Shown here: positions 60,560-64,000 of the stretch, piece after piece | How the letters are laid out: the number at the start of each line of letters is the position of its first letter | How positions within the stretch are numbered: the stretch's first letter is position 1 | DNA from: Temnothorax longispinosus | Taxonomy: Eukaryota > Arthropoda > Insecta > Hymenoptera > Formicidae | Length of the DNA stretch: 64,000 nt | NCBI RefSeq assembly: GCF_030848805.1 | Contig: NC_092366.1 | Location: forward strand, 7,369,224 to 7,433,223 | Direction: 5' to 3' | The notes under the pieces: model-generated | Databases searched by the model: none | Seen by the model: the letters and a program-made list of their open reading frames with translations, nothing else | Told to the model about the DNA's origin: nothing | Program-made: the position numbers and the translations under genes

Positions 60560-60998
60560 CATACATTGCAACGATGACCGAGAAGGAGAGGGGCCCGACG
60601 CAGGACGCAGGTCGACGGTCGACTCTGTCGAGCGAAGTGGCCGAGGTGGCGGCGTTCTCGTTCTCCGCCTCCGCCACCGTCGCCGCGTCAGCCGTCAGCT
60701 CGCACTGCTCGCAGCTCGCAGTCTCGTTCGGCGAGCGTTCGTCGTCACTCGTCGGTCGAAGGAGGTCGCAGCTGGTGGGCGCGCGGGTGTGGAGGTGAAA
60801 AAGTGGAGAACGTACCTCGGAGCGGAAATTTATTTTTTCACGGCGTGCGGGGAAAAAAGTGCGAGCGGGAAAAACACAGGCAAGAGGAGCAAGAGTAGCA
60901 GAATGTTGAGTGCGTGAAAGGGTGAAACGAGACGAGAGAAGAAGGAGCCGAAAAGCAGACTTGGAGCCGGAAAATGCGGGCGCGACACGTCGTGGCAG
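60560..60998 (+). other. First exon of a plus-strand gene
   Basis: A CpG-rich block ends in a perfect donor GTGGCAG|GTGAGT after 60,998. An ATG at 60,974 would encode MRARHVVA plus a split Gly codon before the donor, so the exon could be mostly 5' leader with a very short coding end. The leader also contains the 74-codon upstream frame listed next. The rest of the gene would lie to the right, probably outside the window. The left limit is approximate. Confidence 0.5.
60574..60798 (+). CDS. Upstream open reading frame in the leader of the plus-strand gene
   Basis: A true ATG in good context (AACGATGACC) opens 74 codons (MTEKERGPTQDAGRR, then an Ala/Ser/Val-rich stretch) ending TGA within the same CpG-rich leader. 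It lies before the ATG at 60,974 and would reduce translation of it, unless a start downstream is used or a weaker donor (GTGGAG|GTGAAA after 60,794) is spliced. No family recognised. Confidence 0.3.
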   Translation: MTEKERGPTQDAGRRSTLSSEVAEVAAFSFSASATVAASAVSSHCSQLAVSFGERSSSLVGRRRSQLVGARVWR

Positions 60999-62206
60999 GT
61001 GAGTCAGGCAGGTCTCCCCCTGTTAAGACCGCGGTTGCGGTCGCCATCGCTCCGTGCAACCGTGCGACCGTGCGAGCGTCGCGAGCCGGGGCCCTGAGTG
61101 GCCCTGACGCGAGACGCGACGCCGCGCCGCGCAAACGCTACGCCATGCCGCGCCGCCGTCCAGACGCGAAATCTTACCTGAGGGAAACGTTGAAATCGTT
61201 TTAATTTACGTCGATCCGCGATCGTTGATCCCGAATGTTAAATCTTTCGTCGCGAATATAACGAGTGGAACAAGATGTAGCGTTCACCGAATTTGTGATT
61301 CATCCGAATTGTGGATCCTGAATATAAACGCAGTATAAGCGATGATCTACGCTGACTTACGAGAGATCTTGAATCGATAATCGAACTATAGTGAATCAAG
61401 ACAAAGCGATATACATCTATATATTATCTTATTATTATTTTTTAAATTAAACTGAATAAAATAATAATAAAAGTGTACAATATATATGTTTGTGTGTATA
61501 GATACATGCATATATAAAATTATTATATATATGTACACACTGTATATATAATTATAATTGATGAACCTTGGATATTATTATCCGATACTAAAATCATTAG
61601 GAAGCATTGCATTTAGATATAAGATCGAGGAATTTTTACGCTTATTGTTGGTTCCAGAAGACTTCTTACTGGAGACGAAATTCTTTTTACGAATTTTTAA
61701 ATAATTAAATGAAAAATCCTTGTAAGTCAAAATATCAAGACTGTGTGATTGTTTTGCTAGGTAATTTGTGAATAAATTCAGGGCTGTGGGACAATTTAGA
61801 CAATTGTGACAGGTGCAGGAAAAATTCACCCTCGAAACATTCTGCATACCTACCTAACCGTCTACCTGAGGTACTGTTATGAGAAAAGCATATCGTTACG
61901 CTCCAAGGAAGTCTGGCATTTTGATTGTAGTTAACAAAGAGTCTCTGGTAATCGACGTTGTATAAAAATAGCTTATCGCGTTGTAAAATAATAATTGATA
62001 GAAAAATGTCACTGCCAAAGATATCATCCGGAAAACTAAATAGATTTGAAACAAGTATTTTTCTAAAAAAAAAAACACATATACATATTGCAGCATAGTT
62101 AAAATATGGAAAAAAGATTATATAGAATTAAAAAGGATTAGACAAAGTTAAGAAAAGACAGATATATGGAGATATATATGTATAATAAATATAGAATTGA
62201 AATTTT

Positions 62207-62210
<4 letters not shown>

Positions 62211-62244
<34 letters not shown>
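62211..62244. repeat. (CT)n microsatellite
   Basis: About 17 CT units. Confidence 0.97.
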
Positions 62245-62249
<5 letters not shown>

Positions 62250-63569
62250 TCTACGTATTTTGTATCACCTTTTTGCATCTCGAGGTTCGTAGATTATCGG
62301 CCATCTATTTTGCTGTTTTGAGAGTTTGTGTGACTAGATTTAGGTATATGTTATATCTCACGGCTCTCTAGCGTTCTCTGGGAGCATCACGTGATGCGCT
62401 AACGAGACGAAGCTGAATCTATTGAAATCTCCCGCAGGTGAGTTCAATACCAGATCCCAGAACGAGTAAAATCAGCTCCCTTGGCTCTTTGTGATTGAAT
62501 TTTGATAATACTGAACCTTCTCTTCAATCACGCAATGTTAGTTTTTATAAAACAATTATGTCTTATAAATTTTGAATTTTATTAAAATTAATTTCGAGAC
62601 ATACTCCAATTATTTGAAATTTATTTAATTTTCATAATACAAAAACGTTCTCTAATTAAATTTTTCGAGCGTTGTTGTTTAATAATTTATTATTTGAGGA
62701 TTGCATTTAAAAGGAATAATTTGCATTTGTGTGGCAAAGGAATTATAGCAGTGCCAAATGAGAGAATTATAACGTTGCGTGAATTATGGAATTTTCTAAC
62801 GAGCGTGATAAACCAGTTGGACATTCTCTTCCGTGGTATCGTATGTGACAATGAAAAATTCTGATTGCGTGCGATGCGGTATTAATCGATATCGCTTGGT
62901 GCAACGAATAACCTTCGAAATGCATTTGCAAAAAGTAGAACGATTCAACAATCGAAAGCAAAAGTGGCTTAAGTTAATCGAAGTCGAAGTCTCTTCGCTA
63001 TTCGATTCTTAATTTTTTTAGAAGAGATGATAATCTAATTTTATCATCTGTATTATTATATAATAATAACCATTGTATAATCGGGAACAATGTGTTTGAC
63101 TCCAATGTATTCGACATCTTTCTATTGTAAGTTGTAAAAAATATTGGATTGCATATGCACATGCGAGTGGTGATAACAAAAATTTCTGAATTTACTAACT
63201 ATTATGATTTTAATTAAACTGTAAAGACAAAATAATTAAATCCATCGACAATTATGCTACCTGATCCTTAGAAAAGTGATGTAATCGTACCGATAAAAAT
63301 CTTAATGATATTATTATTGTGTGGGAAAACGGATGTGTCCTCACGTTTGGCATGCCTGATTTTCTTCTATTTCTTTTTGTATTAGATTTTATTTTATTAT
63401 TCCAGCTTCGCGCGTTTTATGATTTAATACTAAAATTTTAAGATACATATAGTTCTCCTACAACTATACATAAAATATTTTTTAATTTACATTAGTAAGA
63501 GAAATATATATAAAATCTATAATAAAGATTTTTGTAGAATTCGGTAAATCCTTCATTTTAGTAGCAACA

Positions 63570-63950
63570 CAGTTCTGAAACAAACAAATATTCAGGTACT
63601 GTGCTGTGTTTCAACGTTTGGAACATCTGAAGATTTTTTCGTGCCGTCAACAATGGAATGGTTTTTCCTCGAGTTGGAATTTCGATTTGGATTAGAAGAG
63701 AAAAAGGAAAGAGAGAAAAATGCCCATTTTTCACAATAGATAAAATTATTGCGAAGGTACAGTTCTGAAACAAACAAATATTCAGGTACTGTGCTGTGTT
63801 TCAACGTTTGGAACACCTGACGATTTTTTCGTGCCATCAACAATGGAATGGTTTTTCCTCGAGTTGGAATTTCGATTTGGATTAGAAGAGAAAGAGGAAA
63901 GAAAGAAAAATACCCATTTTCCACAATAGATAAAATTCTTGCGCAGGTAT
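63570..63950 (+). repeat. 190-bp tandem duplication, two copies
   Basis: CAGTTCTGAAACAAACAAAT starts both copies, at 63,570 and 63,760, and the copies stay near-identical to about 63,950 with only scattered substitutions. The bases after copy 2 diverge. The frame is open across both copies on the minus strand, but the low-complexity content gives no reason to think it codes. Confidence 0.94.
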
Positions 63951-64000
63951 GCGATTGCAAATGAGACGTTTTTCTCGTCCCGAGAAGAATAAACGCTGGA

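Larger units (their letters stand above)
60999..64000. other. Probable first intron of the plus-strand gene, AT-rich
   Basis: No recognisable coding exon. A second consensus donor on the plus strand (CCGCAG|GTGAGT after 62,437), with an AG at 62,370-62,371, could mark an untranslated or alternative exon. A Cys-rich minus-strand frame near 61,720-61,850 (SCTCHNCLNCP) looks protein-like but has no support. A CT microsatellite and a tandem duplication are listed separately. Confidence 0.4.

Noticed and set aside
60447..60677. Minus-strand 76-codon frame in the CpG-rich leader
   Set aside because: It begins with GTG, not ATG, lies antisense to a splice-supported first exon and has no motif.
61578..61847. 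89-codon minus-strand frame with Cys-rich SCTCHNCLNCP
   Set aside because: Only the first 40 codons look protein-like, no splice sites or family were recognised, and it lies antisense in a putative intron.
63592..63960. 122-codon minus-strand frame over the 190-bp duplication
   Set aside because: The frame repeats because the period plus small changes keep it open. There is no start context, motif or base-composition support.

Overview
The window looks like a piece of an insect nuclear genome, most likely a hymenopteran such as an ant. It is very AT-rich, carries many long microsatellites, has split genes with canonical GT-AG introns, and holds remnants of Tc1/mariner, Penelope-like and foldback-type transposons. 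The order-level placement is inference. No prokaryotic, viral or organellar gene organisation was seen.

The best-supported gene is a doublecortin-like kinase (DCLK) on the minus strand, about 58.4 to 52.3 kb. It has a non-coding first exon in a CpG-rich promoter, then five coding exons whose splice phases all agree: 1117 codons with two doublecortin domains, an intact Ser/Thr kinase domain and a 530-residue Ser/Asn/Arg-rich tail. The tail exon was joined by splice-site and phase logic. A 318-nt open reading frame running on past the kinase exon may give a shorter alternative C-terminus. A divergent plus-strand gene appears to start at about 60.6 kb, with only its first exon and donor visible.

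Further left, three strong minus-strand exon signals lie far apart in AT-rich DNA: 28.73-28.65 kb (internal exon), 14.07-13.10 kb (323 codons with its own ATG) and 5.88-5.20 kb (226 codons with its own ATG). All three end in phase-0 donors, and both ATG exons carry an SLIP motif (SxIP type, a possible EB1-binding site) in a basic Ser/Arg-rich context. They may be alternative N-termini of one or two large genes whose common exons lie left of the window. A possible non-coding first exon ending at 46,696 sits in a CpG-rich region at 46.6-48.2 kb. Several small open reading frames, two with membrane segments, are listed with low confidence.

The most unusual object is a 2816-bp foldback-type transposon at 36,759-39,574. 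It has a perfect 9-bp target-site duplication, GGGAGGG...CCCTCCC ends, and arms of about 0.8 kb built from mirrored arrays of 17-bp and 14-bp subrepeats. Inside are a short core with a 17-bp hairpin and an array of 82-87-bp units, each with a run of about 6-10 G. Other repeats are a 438-bp inverted repeat with a 3.9-kb spacer (22,956-23,393 and 27,319-27,757), a Penelope-like 3' fragment with a recognisable endonuclease end and a hammerhead-like motif (27,765-28,460), a second Penelope-like terminal fragment with 60-bp inverted ends (33,200-33,589), a Tc1 deletion derivative (59,017-59,508), two MITEs (6,950-7,162 and 35,937-36,201) and a 190-bp tandem duplication near the right end. The rest is AT-rich intergenic or intronic sequence with scattered GC-richer islands of unknown function.
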